NCBI GenBank assembly: GCA_036245805.1
Contig: BTRK01000003.1
Span: 36,225,215 to 36,289,214, forward strand
Direction of reading: 5' to 3'
Length of the DNA: 64,000 nt
From: Pristionchus mayeri
Lineage: Eukaryota; Nematoda; Chromadorea; Rhabditida; Neodiplogasteridae
The translations under genes and the position numbers were made by a program. This document shows, piece by piece, positions 21,997-33,151 of this stretch; the stretch's first letter is position 1, and every line of letters begins with the position of its first letter. The notes beneath the pieces were generated by a model, which searched no databases, had not been told where the DNA came from, and saw only the letters and a program-made list of their open reading frames with translations.

Positions 21997-23295
21997 CAGT
22001 TGCGGACAAAAGTTTAGCAGGTCACAACATTTAATTTCCCGGAGATGTTTCGTTATGATTTTTTTAAACCTCAGCCGAAAAGCGCTATGAAGTCATATTC
22101 ATTGTGATGAAGGTGCCTCTTATGATGATTAGAATCCACTATCCAGCGTGTTTGGTGCTTCTCGATGAGAGTCGGATATCGATTTTCCGAGACCTCAAAA
22201 ATTTGGTTGTTTAGCTATATCTTGGGACCAAATTGAGCTAAATGTCTAAAATTTCACAGGCATCATACAGTAGTGATGGAGCAACGATGTGCCAAGTTTG
22301 ATAGCGAACGGACTGAAAATTACAAAAATCGAAAAATTTTGTACAGCATTTTTCAGACACATGAAACCACCCAATCTGGTTAAGCAAAAAATCTGATTTC
22401 TTGTCACTTTATGCCGAAACTATTAGAGAACTACTGTGTGAAATAGCGAGATTAGGCGATTCTTTATACCCGTGTTGCATGCGAATACTCGGGGAGGGTG
22501 AGTGGGGAAGGAATGTTTTCATGAGGTTTGAGGAAAAATAGAGCATCGCCAGATTTGCACTAAACCAACATATTAACATCACTTCACCAAGTTATGTACA
22601 TTTATCATTGAATTGGGGTCATTTGGCTTGAAATGTTCGCGTTCGGATAATGCTATTGTTGAGTCAGACTACTTCTGAACACACGCGCCACTCTGACCCT
22701 CCCCGAGTATTCGCATGCAACACGGGTAGAAAGAATCGCCTAATCTCGCTATTTCACACAGTAGTTCTCTAATAGTTTCTGCATAAAGTGACAAGAAATC
22801 AGATTTTTTGCTTAACCAGATTGGGTGGTTTCATGTGTCTGAAAAATGCTGAACAAAATTTTTCGATTTTTGTAATTTTCAGTCCGTTCGCTATCAAACT
22901 TGGCACATCGTTGCTCCATCACTACTGTATGATGCCTGTGAAATTTTAGACATTTAGCTCAATTTGGTCCCAAGATATAGCTAAACAACCAAATTTTTGA
23001 GGTCTCGGAAAATCGATATCCGACTCTCATCGAGAAGCACCAAACACGCTGGATAGTGGATTCTAATCATCATAAGAGGCACCTTCATCACAATGAATAT
23101 GACTTCATAGCGCTTTTCTGCTGAGGTTTAAAAAATCATAACGAAACATCTCCGGGAAATTAAATGCTCCTCATTAATATGCCAATAATCTCCTGGGGTG
23201 TACCTCTCGAATGCTCCAAACCGTAAGTCTTTATCTCAATTTTGAAAGAAGTTATGATCATTTTAAATTTGGTGCTAAACTTTTGTCCGCAACTG
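21997..23295. mobile_element. Tc1/mariner-type palindromic element at the centre of the giant repeat
   Basis: CAGTTGCGGACAAAAGTTTA at 21997 and its complement ending at 23295, with TA on both sides, about 1.3 kb. The element itself is a palindrome: ATGCGAATACTCGGGGAGGG near 22480 mirrors the sequence near 22693. The unpaired centre is 22505-22690. The right half has about 110 bp (23166-23275) missing from the left half. No transposase. Confidence 0.8.
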
Positions 23296-23329
23296 TAGGC
23301 CGGGACGTAGGAATTCATGATTTTGAAAT

Positions 23330-24690
23330 TGGCTGTAAAATTGATATTAAGTACTTCGAAGCAAGCTCTTTCAAATGGCGTTGGACCGTTTTCGCGAAAA
23401 AAAATTTTTCTCGTCGTGGTGTGCTTCTAAAGTGGGCGGAGTCTCGATTTTTTCCAAAAAAGTCGATCTTTGACTCAATTTTTCGACATTTTCCGATAAA
23501 GATACGAACAAGTTGTCAACAGACGAATGGAAGAGGATTGTAAGAGGAACATTTTTCTTTCTTTGGTTGGGTCGAAAACCCAAAAATTGAATTTTGGGTC
23601 CAACTTTGACGAAAATTTTCGAAAATTTTGAAATACCGAAAAGTTCTGGTTGGCACTATGCGCGATTTATTAGACCTCTTGTGCACTTTCATTTGGTATA
23701 TAGATCATTGAAATCGAGCCATGCGTTGTAATGTTCCACTCGCAAAATCGGTCATGAGGGTCGGGTATAGACATCATGTTTACTGTATGTAAACTAGGTT
23801 CTTTTGCATCATAATAACATAAATACATCAAAAAAATGTGTTTCATATAAGTTTCAGGTCTATTTGATCATAGACTTGATTTGAAGAAATTGCGATCTCT
23901 CGACTGGGAAGGCAAAAATAGCACGGTTACTGGCGGTAATTGGCGCCAATTCAAAGGAAAATAGTAAGTTGACCTTGTAGAAACGATTTTCAGAACATTA
24001 TGGAATGGTAATACCGCTTCAAACACGATTTACTCAATTGGGGAACCTAAAAAAGCCGAAATACGACAAGTCATGCAGAAATGTGGACATCGGTAAGCTT
24101 ATACGACTTGATTGTAGAGAATGATGAGCTGAACATTTTATCTGTTGAAAGTAAGTTTCTATCTCTTCTTTTACGCGCGCTACAGAGGCTAGAAGATGTA
24201 TGGAACTGCGCCGAGAACGCGCACTCTACCCGTCTGGCGCTCTCGCCGCCTGACCTCCCTCTCCCTCCCTTCCATTTAGCGCTCTCTCGCGCGCCTCTGC
24301 TTTCGTGTTCTTCCAACTTCTAGCCTCTGTAGTGCGCGTAAATGAAGAGATAGAAACTGAAACTTACTTTCAACAGATAAAATGTTCAGCTCATCATTCT
24401 CTACAATCTGGTCGCATAAGCTTACCGATATCAACATTTCTGCATGACTTGTCGTATTTCGGCTTTTTTAGGTTCTCCAATTGAGCAAATCATGTTTGAA
24501 GCGGTATTACCATTCCATAATGTTCTGAAAATCGTTTCTAAAAGGTCAACTTACTGTTTTCCTTTGAATTTGCGCCAATTACCGCCAGTAACCGTGCTCT
24601 TTTTGCCTTCCCAGTCGACAGATCGCAATTTCTTCAAATCAAGTCTATGATCAAATAGACCTGAAACTAATATGAAAATAAAGTGGAAAC
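23330..24690. repeat. Inverted pair of the 0.9-kb unit (right arm, one copy truncated)
   Basis: One unit at about 23330-24195 and an inverted partner from about 24305 that stops near 24700, where it joins directly to exon sequence (GGATCCCAATTCGGATACG at 24710). On the left arm the same partner is full length, so the right arm has lost about 0.87 kb here. Confidence 0.7.
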
Positions 24691-24709
24691 ACGTTTTTGT
24701 GATGTATTC

Positions 24710-25436
24710 GGATCCCAATTCGGATACGTCTACGGAGGGGTGTTGTACATGCAACCCGCCTGGACCATAAATTGTAAGGATGATTCGAAGAATGGAAAGG
24801 CCAGGTGGAACGTTATGAAGTCATCGAGAGACGACTACTAAGATATCTGTCGGTTGCATCAGTGTCTCCAGTGAGTGTTAAAACGATCTTATATATGACG
24901 AACATACAACTGCGAAATATGAGGATCGTGCCGAATTAAGGTTTGTGCCCGGGCACAAAAGAGTCGCAGATAAAAACTGCAAGCGCTGGATTCACTGCTG
25001 ACACCTCACAGAAGGCCGTCTCCGCAGGAAAAAGTAGTGTTATTTCCTCATGTTTTCTGGAACTTCTTGACAACGAATTTAGGTCTGTGCACAGGTTCGA
25101 TTAATTATCTCCAGCAAGCGCAAATTCCAAACGTTGGAGTCACTGTTGATGCCTCACAGAAAGCGATGCTTGTTGACGGATCCTACGTAAGTACCGATGA
25201 TATATATTTAAACACAAAGTGCGAGCTGTCATACATTTTTCTTTCTTCACAATTAATATTTTTGAACTGGGTCGAAATGGAAAAAACTGGAAAAATGACA
25301 CATGCCTAGTCCATCATTGAAATTCCATGTCGTTGTTTATGATGCCTGCATAGGCAATTGCATTCCAAATTTCTATGTAGCTCCGGAGACGGAGACCGGA
25401 GATACCCAATTGCGAGTATTCAAATATCAGGTTGGT
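24710..25436 (+). pseudogene. Right arm copy of the SINYLQQ/VDASQKA gene fragment, frameshifted
   Basis: Mirror of 19016-19761. The exon starting near 24710 keeps FGYVYGGVLYMQPAWTINC but has a 9-bp insertion at about 24783 and lacks 5 bp (TGTCC) near 24838, giving an early stop where the left copy reads CPKISVGC. The first SINYLQQ exon is deleted. The later exon at about 25098-25189 (SINYLQQAQIPNVG) is intact with its GTAAGT donor. A mariner starts at 25437. Confidence 0.5.
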
Positions 25437-27227
25437 CGGAAAGTCTTTGTATATGGTTTTGTTTTAACACTGCTCGTCCCTAATGCACTTTGGATTTCCC
25501 TCATTCCTAGTGAATAACAAACAGTGATGGGCCGTTATAGTAAGCAACTCCGCATTCCCTTCCCTTCAGTCATGCTCTAGTAGAGCAACGATGTATGTTC
25601 GTGGAGCCACCCACTTCCGACATGTTCTGCTATACCTCACTCTATCTTACACCACGATGAAGGATTCGGAGACCCTACTGAAGAACGTTCATAGCACACA
25701 TGTCCCCTCTACAGCACATTCAGGAATTGGATCCATCGCTTCGAAGAAGACGACTTTTCCCTCAATGAATGGGATCGATCAGGGAGACCACGTTCGTTGC
25801 ATTTTGAGACTTTGAAGAAAGTTATTGAAACGGACCCACTTCAAAGTGCCCTTGAAATTTATATTGCACTTAGAGTCCACCATAGCACTGTCAGAGAAGG
25901 CTTGAGATCTCTTGAAATGAGGACATTTATCGGTCGATTCATATCCCATGATCTGAGCCAAGCCAGCCGAGACCGTCGAGTCGATGATTCCGTTACTCTC
26001 CTCATTCTCCGAGGAGGGGATCGATGGCTGGAACGGCTCATAACGGGGAATGAGAATTGGGTCATCTACGATAAGAACCACAACAGAGCCCAGTTCGTTG
26101 GTGAAGGAGGGACCCAACAGGGTGTCCCCAAACTTGACATGCACCACACGAAAAACAAGCTGGTAATGTGGTGGGGAGCGGATTGAGTGATCGGAGCTAC
26201 TCCCTGAGGGCATGGCAATTACTGGGATCAAGTACGTCACATATCTACATAATTTGAAGTTGGAAGTCGATCGTTCAATGCTGAAGGACAAGGAAGTGTA
26301 TAATCAGCAAAATGGGGGGGGGGGTGACAAAACCGCAACCGACAAAACCGCAACGGATCGCCGTTCGCTGGAGATATGATCTATCAACTTGGGAGTTGTT
26401 GCATTGCTATCAGTATACCCTCTACTACATCACCCTGATTAGATCATCTAACTGTGCGATCTGGAGTTTCACTCCATCTCCATGTATGGTCCATCTCATG
26501 GTCCAAAATTGGGAATTTGTGTGGAAAATCATGGTTAGATAAGTACAAAGCACAGTGAACAACAAATATTCTAGTACCCCGGTAAGTAATCTAACCCAGA
26601 AGCATGGGCATTCATTGGTTGCGGCGTTTTGTACTTATCTAACCATGATTTTCCACGCAAATTCCCAATTTTGGACCATGAACCCCTATACATGGAGATG
26701 GACTGAAACTCCAGATCGCACAGTTAGATGATCTAATCAGGGTAATGTAGTAGAGGGTATACTGATAACAATGCAACAACTCCCAAGTTGATAGATCATA
26801 TCTCCAGCGAAGGGCGATCCGTTGCGGTTTTGTCGGTTGCGGTTTTGTCACCCCCCCCCCCAGCAAAATGACCCCGTCCCCCGGTCTCAAATCAAGTCAA
26901 GCAGGAAATGGATGGATATGGATGGATGGTTCACCCTCCCCCCCCCCCGTATTCTCCTGGCATGGCCCCGTCTGATTACTCTCTTTTCGCAGACCTGGCC
27001 TATGTTCTTAGAGATACGTCGTTCAATTACCGTGGAAGTCTCGAGTATGCTCTCAAGCAATACTTTGATTCACGCCCAGACGGGTTCTAAAGGGAGGGGA
27101 TCCATACATTTCAGGTACATTGGGCACATATTGTCAATAATGGGGACAAGTATAATTGAACGTATGCTTTTCCCTTCCCCAAGAAATAAAGTTTTGAAAA
27201 TACACAAAGACTTTCCGACCAACCTAA
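25437..27227 (+). mobile_element. Mariner element, right arm copy, split by a foldback insertion
   Basis: Mirror of 17211-19004, with the same ends (TCAGGTTGGTCGG at 25437; complement ending at 27227) and the same insertion, so both insertions predate the inverted duplication. Transposase parts at 25591-25815, 25797-26186 and 26908-27090 carry the same lesions as in the left arm. Confidence 0.85.
26314..26860. mobile_element. G-tract foldback element, right arm copy
   Basis: Mirror of 17567-18117, with the target duplication CAGCAAAAT on both sides (26305-26313 and 26861-26869). Confidence 0.8.
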
Positions 27228-27640
27228 TATTTCTCATTTCCATTTCCATTTCCTGAGAACTAACACCGCATCAATGGACCCGTTTTCGACCCATATCCGG
27301 AAGGCCACACCACGATTTCGAATCAGATTTAAGGTCAACCGTTGACCTATTTTCGCAACCCCACAGCAACACCTTGATGAAGCAAGCCGGATGTCGAGAG
27401 GGATACTGTGAGTTGAATCAGCGAGTTGCTGGATTGCGGGCAGATGGTAGAAAGTTGAGCCAATTTATGAGCTTTCTATCGTTTAGTCATTGGTTCCGTC
27501 AGAAATTTCATCAGCTAAAAATTCAATCTATCGATTAGTATGACACGCTTTCATCTCAATGTTTGATCGCACTAAATCTTCAAAGAAAATACTTTTATAG
27601 TTGCTCGTAATCCTTTTGTAGCTGATCTCCCTGTTTCACA

Positions 27641-27647
27641 TATAAAA
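27641..27647 (+). promoter_or_regulatory. TATA box of the second C-type lectin gene
   Basis: TATAAAA 33 bp before ATG 27680. A mirror copy of this promoter and the first residues lies at about 16703-16790 in the left arm, on the - strand, with no gene behind it. Confidence 0.45.
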
Positions 27648-27679
27648 CGCCCAGGCGATCCATTCCACGTATCCTTGAT

Positions 27680-29891
27680 ATGATTCTTCTCTTCCTATTC
27701 GCTCTCCTTTTTCTATCCTCGGATGCATTCTCCAACACACTTCGGCCCCATCTGGGTAGGTTGAATTTATGGCTGATGATATGACCAAAATTCGCGTTAG
27801 GGGGTTCATGTCAGACTCGATATTGTGAAATAGTTCTTACTCGATCTTGCTCCAGAATAGTCAATCACTAACAAATAAAAACATTTCAGCCGACTCCCTC
27901 AAGCTGAAATGCGGTTCACTACCGTATCGGACGGTATATGTTCGAAACAGGTGCTATTTCGCAGTCACCACCGAGGTACTTAAATGCGCGAAGCTTCTTT
28001 ACAATTTTTCTACCCTTGTCGTTCGAAATGATCAGCTCTAAATCTGAATACCCAACTGAAAGACTCTAATGCACGAGAACCGTTAAGTTATAAGATCAAG
28101 CTATAAGATCAAGCTGATTCTGCACTTTCAATTGTTGCATTTTTCAGTTGACTTTCATCGCTGGATTTGCTAAGTGTTCATCGATTTTACATGGAGCAAA
28201 GGTTGATTTAGTTTGTGCTATTTGACTATGTAATCATTTTAGATGTCTACATCAGCGCCTGAGTCAATTTTCAAAACTATGATGATTAAAGTTAGTATAC
28301 ATGATGTCTTCATGAATCAGTCCCTTTTAGAAGCCCAAATTCCACGCTGATTCTTCAGGATCAGGAAAAAAGCAAGTAATATGTCTTTACGGTAAGTACA
28401 ATACGTATGATAAATCCCAAATTTGAATGCGAAACTAGAGAATTGGTGTGGTTTAACGATTTCGTTGTTGATCAGTAATTGCATGTTTTTGCAGATAACG
28501 CTTACAAATGCGACATCGGCGCAAAAATTTTTCAGGAAAAATATCAGTATTTCCTGGAAAATGCATAGCTCGCCACGAACAAAAGTTGCCATACCACAAA
28601 GTAACATTTTCATAGAGATTTATAAATGGTATACGTTGTGTTTGATAGGTAATGAAGAGTGTTCAGGCAAAAGCTTACTGCAATGGAACTGCCAGCGATC
28701 GGAAATGACTTGGAGAACAAAATGATCAAAGGTATGTGTGTTCAAAAAATGCGCGTCCACGTCAAATGAGAAAATTCTTGTGTGATCAGCTGTAGTATTA
28801 CAAAATAGTATTACAAACATTTTCGCACTCTCCCTTTCCGTTGATCAGTAAAAGTGCATACAAAAATGCATATAGGAATTAACATATTCTTTCAGGCGAG
28901 GTCCTGAAAGACTATATCTGAATTGACAATGAGTGGACGGGTGTGGACCAGAAATAGCACCGAGTGAAGCAGTTCGGGAGACACACCACCTGCTATGATC
29001 CGGAAAAGGACTTGAGAATTAGTAAGTAATTCCACTTATGTTAACAACAAATATTGCTGTCAGGAGCTGGCTGGGCGTATAGAGTGTCTGCATGTGGCAA
29101 TAATTGGGTGGCATCCTCACTCATCGATGGCAGCGGCTACTGGGGAAACATCGGAATTAACGACCGCAACATGTCAGATAAAAATCAAAATTATAATAAA
29201 CAAGAACTAGGACGGATGATCACCGTCGGATGATAACCTACTGGATGACAACCAAAAAATAGACCCTTCTGTAGATTTTCATTTTGAGACTTTTCTACAG
29301 ATTCTACAAACACAGTTCTACAGACAGGTACATTTTTTTGGTTATTATCCTGTAGGCTACCTTCCGACGGTGGTCATCCGACGTAGTGCCAAAAAATCGC
29401 CTAATTTCACGCACTTTCTTGATCGTCGTTTGCGTGAAGGATGCGAGGAACGTGTTCACACCAGATAGTGGTTATTTTTTTACATTAAAAAATTTATATT
29501 GCAGGAAAGAAATGGTGTGCGCCCCTGCATGTGCACGACCCCCAGACCGGCAACTGCGAATGTAGGATTTGTTCGATGGCATAACACATGACAATCATCA
29601 CAGGGACTGGCCCAAAAGATGCGTGTATCCAACTGACCGATCATCAAAAGAAAACATGGTTCATGTCCATGCCAAACTTCCCGAAGGAATCGTACTACGA
29701 GGTTAACCATATTCATGAATAATGATAATCAATCGAGAAGTATACCAATGACTACCCAATAGCACATAGTCAATATCGTCTTATGCTGAACCTGGCGTGG
29801 TATAGTTCCTCGAAGTATACACTAATACATGTTTCAGTACAACCTCTACGCGAAGACAAGTTCTGCAGCAGCTAGGAGTCAGGACAACAAT
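27680..29891 (+). pseudogene. Second C-type lectin-like gene, decayed
   Basis: Exon by exon it matches the gene at 14819: 27680-27755 (signal peptide MILLFLFALLFLSSDA), 27890-27975, 28148-28201, 28243-28290, 28331-28391, 28495-28600, 28667-28731, 28896-29021, 29064 onward, about 29445-29470 (VVCVKDARNVF), 29505-29561, 29604-29701 and 29838-29891. The sixth exon changes frame between CDIGAK and FPGKCIARHEQK. The seventh has lost bases so that TGA follows AYCNGTASDRK. The eighth has TGA and TAG where Trp codons are expected (KDYI-stop-IDNEW; DQK-stop-HRV). A MITE sits in the intron after exon 9. The last three exons are open (KKWCAPLHVHDPQTGNCE, KDACIQLTDHQKKTW). Several independent lesions argue for a pseudogene, unless the assembly has residual indels. 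Confidence 0.65.
29205..29390. mobile_element. Palindromic MITE, relative of the GGTCGGATGAGAAC family
   Basis: ACTAGGACGGATGATCACCG at 29206 pairs with the complement of CGGTGGTCATCCGACGTAGT ending near 29388. The middle contains paired GGTTATxATCC and AACCAAAAAAT blocks. It lies in an intron of the decayed lectin gene. Confidence 0.6.
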
Positions 29892-30442
29892 GTATGTTCG
29901 GCGCTAATTATTTCACATTTTCGAGTCCTTTCTCTGAAAATTTCAAAACGAAATGTGAAAGATTTGAGAGTGTTGCAAACGAAGAAAACGTTGCCAAATC
30001 GCTTATCATTGAAGGCGGTCAAAGTGATCGTCCGTCGTGGTTGCATGTTTTGTGGATACGCTCACAGTCTGGGGAGCTTGAAGGATGGAAGGCAGGACGT
30101 TAGTTATTGTTGTTTGCATTGTAGATAATGTGTTTTTTCCAAGGTGATTCTTGTGTCGAACGCAAACTATGGTCATCACAAAGTTCCTTCTCAAAAGACT
30201 GGCGATTTGAAAGGTTTACTACAATATTGTTTTTCAGAAAAATCAAGTTACAAAGGCAACGACCCTTGAATCGCCTGGTGGAATCTTGACAACTGAAAAA
30301 TCGCTTGGCGCGGCTGTACCTATACCATTTCCTCACAGATTGGTGGTACGGTCTCACCAGATGTATCTGCTTCTGTGACCTGATTGAGGCCACTATCAAT
30401 GGACACGTCCCCGCTCATCCACGTATGACCGTCCATAATCGG
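29892..30442. other. Possible degraded lectin-domain exon plus non-coding sequence
   Basis: From about 29925 to 30100 the + strand reads FKTKCERFESVANEENVA, like the start of another C-type lectin-like domain (Cys followed by an EN/A-rich helix), but with no clean acceptor or donor. After 30130 I see no gene. Confidence 0.25.
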
Positions 30443-31383
30443 ATTCACATATGGTTGTTCTCGGAAGTTATGGTTTCCAGAACATTACGACACTTGAGCA
30501 ACCTCGCAGAGAAAAACTAACACACTTTCTCCAAATCACGCCGGATGGGTACCTTTGAACATCGAATCTTATTTTTATATCGAATCAAACAATTTGAGAT
30601 CATGGCCAAACAATTTGAAGTCTTAATTTTGAAATTTGCACTTTTGGAAATTCCAAATTTCTCTCATTTCACAAATATCGATATGTTTTCGTCATAATTA
30701 GGATTGTAATCATCGGGAATGCATCATTTTACGTTTTACTTATTGCTAATGAATATTCACATCTTTTTGTATGCATATCCCGCTCAATCGTACATTATAA
30801 TGATTTGAAAACTCGAGAAAATGGGATTTTTTTTAAATTTTCGAAATTTTGCGATTTTGAGACACTCTCAGATTGCTATTTGAAGTTCAACCACTTATAT
30901 TTCGCTCATAATTACTATATCCAACCCATATCATCATTTCCGATTAGTTTGGAAGCCATCTGGCGAAAAATATGTTTTCGAAAATGTTGACCACCTCGAG
31001 TACAATGAAAAAATACTTTTCGCCAGATGGCTTTCAAACCAATCGGAAATCATTATGCATAAAAAGATGTGAATATACATTAGCAATACGAAAAACGTAA
31101 AATGAGGCATTCCCGATGAGTACAATCCTAATTATGACGAAAAAATATCGATATTTGTGAAATGAGAGAAATTTGGAATTTCCAAAAGTGCAAATTTCAA
31201 AATTAAGACTTCAAATTGTTTGACCATGATCTCAAATTGTTTGATTCGATATAAAAATAAGATTCGATGTTCAAAGGTACCCATCCGGCGTGATTTGGAG
31301 AAAGTGTGTTAGTTTTTCTCTGCGAGGTTGCTCAAGTGTCGTAATGTTCTGGAAACCATAACTTCCGAGAACACATATGAATT
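30443..31383. mobile_element. Foldback element, 0.94 kb
   Basis: Inverted halves centred near 30913: CTTTCTCCAAATCACGCCGG at 30525 and its complement at about 31287. Outer ends are TTCTCGGAAGTTATGG at 30458 and complement near 31372. No transposase; TA-rich interior. Confidence 0.7.
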
Positions 31384-31827
31384 TTCGTGAAACTTGGATA
31401 TTATACGCAGTTTTTCATGGGGAATTCGAAAGTAGAGTTATTTTTGGCAGATTGCGTTATAAATTTTTCAGGGCGGCCAAAAAACGAAGAAAATCGCACT
31501 TTTTAATCCTTTATCGATGTCCTACAGCTTCCAAACTGCATTTTTCGTTATTTTTATCGAAAAATACACCAGAAAAACCTATAATATCCTACTTTTACTA
31601 AATTTGAAAATTTCGATTTTTTGGGCCTAGGCTGGCATTTTTCGGAGAGTGCACCAGAGGCGTTCATATTGGGCCAAATATCAGCACTCGGTATGAGAAA
31701 TTCACCAGCAAAATATTGAGGAGGGTTGCAAAAAAGCCATCCGAAGGTTGGTACGTTTTCTCGTGGAATGTCTCTTAAGAATAACATTATACTAAAAAAT
31801 CAATGTATACAAATATACCGATTTTCA

Positions 31828-32628
31828 GGGAAACACGACAACAAATATTGCGCGGAACTCATAAAACACAATGGGAGAAAAAAAATGGTGGAAATACCCA
31901 GAGAGATTATCCTTTTTTGTCCAGTTCCATTTGATATCAAATTCTCTATTCAGCTTAATTTTTGGTTATTTGATAATACACTTTTCAGATTGGCCCAAGA
32001 ACAGGAAGTACGACGTCGACCACTATAAGAATGTGACAAAAAGAAAGCAAAACTTTCACGCCTCGGTAACCTTGTTTATCTCCCCTGAAAGGGAAAGTGT
32101 TACCCTATAACATTTGGCTGTAAATCCACACTGTACGAGAATGGTGTTCTAGATGCCATGTAAACACAAATGCATACAACATGCAAATTTTGCTTGTCAT
32201 GAAAGATTGGATTTCATTCTCACACAAATATCAAAATTGTGTTAATTTCGGTCTTAGTATACGGTTCAAGATCACTGGCATAATCGTTCGGCAGCACTGC
32301 TGGGCGACCCTTCTGCAGGAAGGACTGCATCAAGTGAGTTTTTGTAGGCTAATAATAGGAAGGATTAATAGTATAAGCTAAAATCCTTGTTTTTTATCGA
32401 AACAGTACTCCGGCGAAATTTCATTAGAAATGGGGCTCTGAACTTACGATCACATATGTTTGGACAAGAAAGATGGGAGCGATGAAACGAAACAAAATCG
32501 CTCAAACATTCCAGAGAGTTCTCAAGCCGAGTGGATACGGAGAGTACAAAGTGCCCTCAATCCACAATGGGCTCTTGACGAAAGAGCTCGACGGAGTTCA
32601 CAGAGTAATATGTGAATGTATTCGTTGA
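31828..32628 (+). CDS. Exons of a Cys-containing secreted-type module, partial
   Basis: Candidate exons 31828 to about 31905 (GKHDNKYCAELIKHNGRKKM), 31989-32065 (DWPKNRKYDVDHYKNVTKR), 32271-32333 (ITGIIVRQHCWATLLQEGLH) and 32515-32628 (RVLKPSGYGEYKVPS, ending VICECIR and TGA). The same four blocks recur at 55022-55638, and a weaker version (KDACIQLTDHQKK, FPKESYYE) is in the last exons of the lectin gene at 29604-29701. They are thus probably the 3' end of this lectin/EGF family. The border after the first exon lacks a clear GT donor, so the gene may be decayed. Function unknown. Confidence 0.4.
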
Positions 32629-33151
32629 GAATATTACAATGATAAAGTGACTGAGTAACCTGAAAAGCATACCACATCGAAAGCATGTGAGAACTCGTAA
32701 ATTTTTTTGTGCTTTAATTGATTCGTTTTTTACCTAACGTAATGTGCTTTCCTTCATGTCGACTAGCAAAAATCGAACAAACCGTATACATAATTAAGTA
32801 GTGAAAGTAGCACACAGAACACATTAACTAACGGATGTTTGCGCATGATGGGATCCACGTAACAATTGGTTGTTACGCATAATTTACGACCACAAGATCA
32901 GCTGAGAAGATTGAGGTGAAAACATTGGAAGAGTGTGCTGCGGAGAGACGGAAACGCGAAAAAAGAAACATAATTCAGATCAAAAACGAATAGAATAACT
33001 CGCGCGTGTGTGTGTTTTTTTTCACTGCGGGGTGCCGCAAATGCAATAACATGATTTGGAAAACATCGTTTGTATAGAAAGGATGTGACATCGTTTGTAT
33101 AGAAAGGAAAATTCTCACCCGTCAATGCGAATATCACTACCTTCAATCAAG
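32629..33151. other. Upstream region of the fatty acyl-CoA reductase
   Basis: AT-rich, with a short TG repeat near 33004 and a direct repeat of CATCGTTTGTATAGAAAGGA at 33064 and 33088. No coding signal. Confidence 0.5.

Larger units (their letters stand above)
16703..27723. repeat. Giant inverted repeat (about 11 kb, arms 5.8 and 5.0 kb)
   Basis: The left arm 16703 to about 22504 is the reverse complement of about 22690-27723, with roughly 185 bp of unpaired spacer. Long predicted peptides are identical in both arms (for example 18140-18652 minus and 25779-26291). Arms are near identical but not perfect. About 870 bp (roughly 19745-20600) exists only on the left, about 110 bp (23166-23275) only on the right, and the right arm has a 9-bp insertion and a 5-bp deletion inside an exon. 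The outer right end lies in exon 1 of the second lectin gene; the outer left end abuts a mariner-type terminal fragment at 16668-16702. Confidence 0.85.

Noticed and set aside
16703..27723. Possibility of a sex-chromosome-type or amplified palindrome gene array
   Set aside because: The arms hold mostly transposons and gene fragments; no complete gene pair is preserved.
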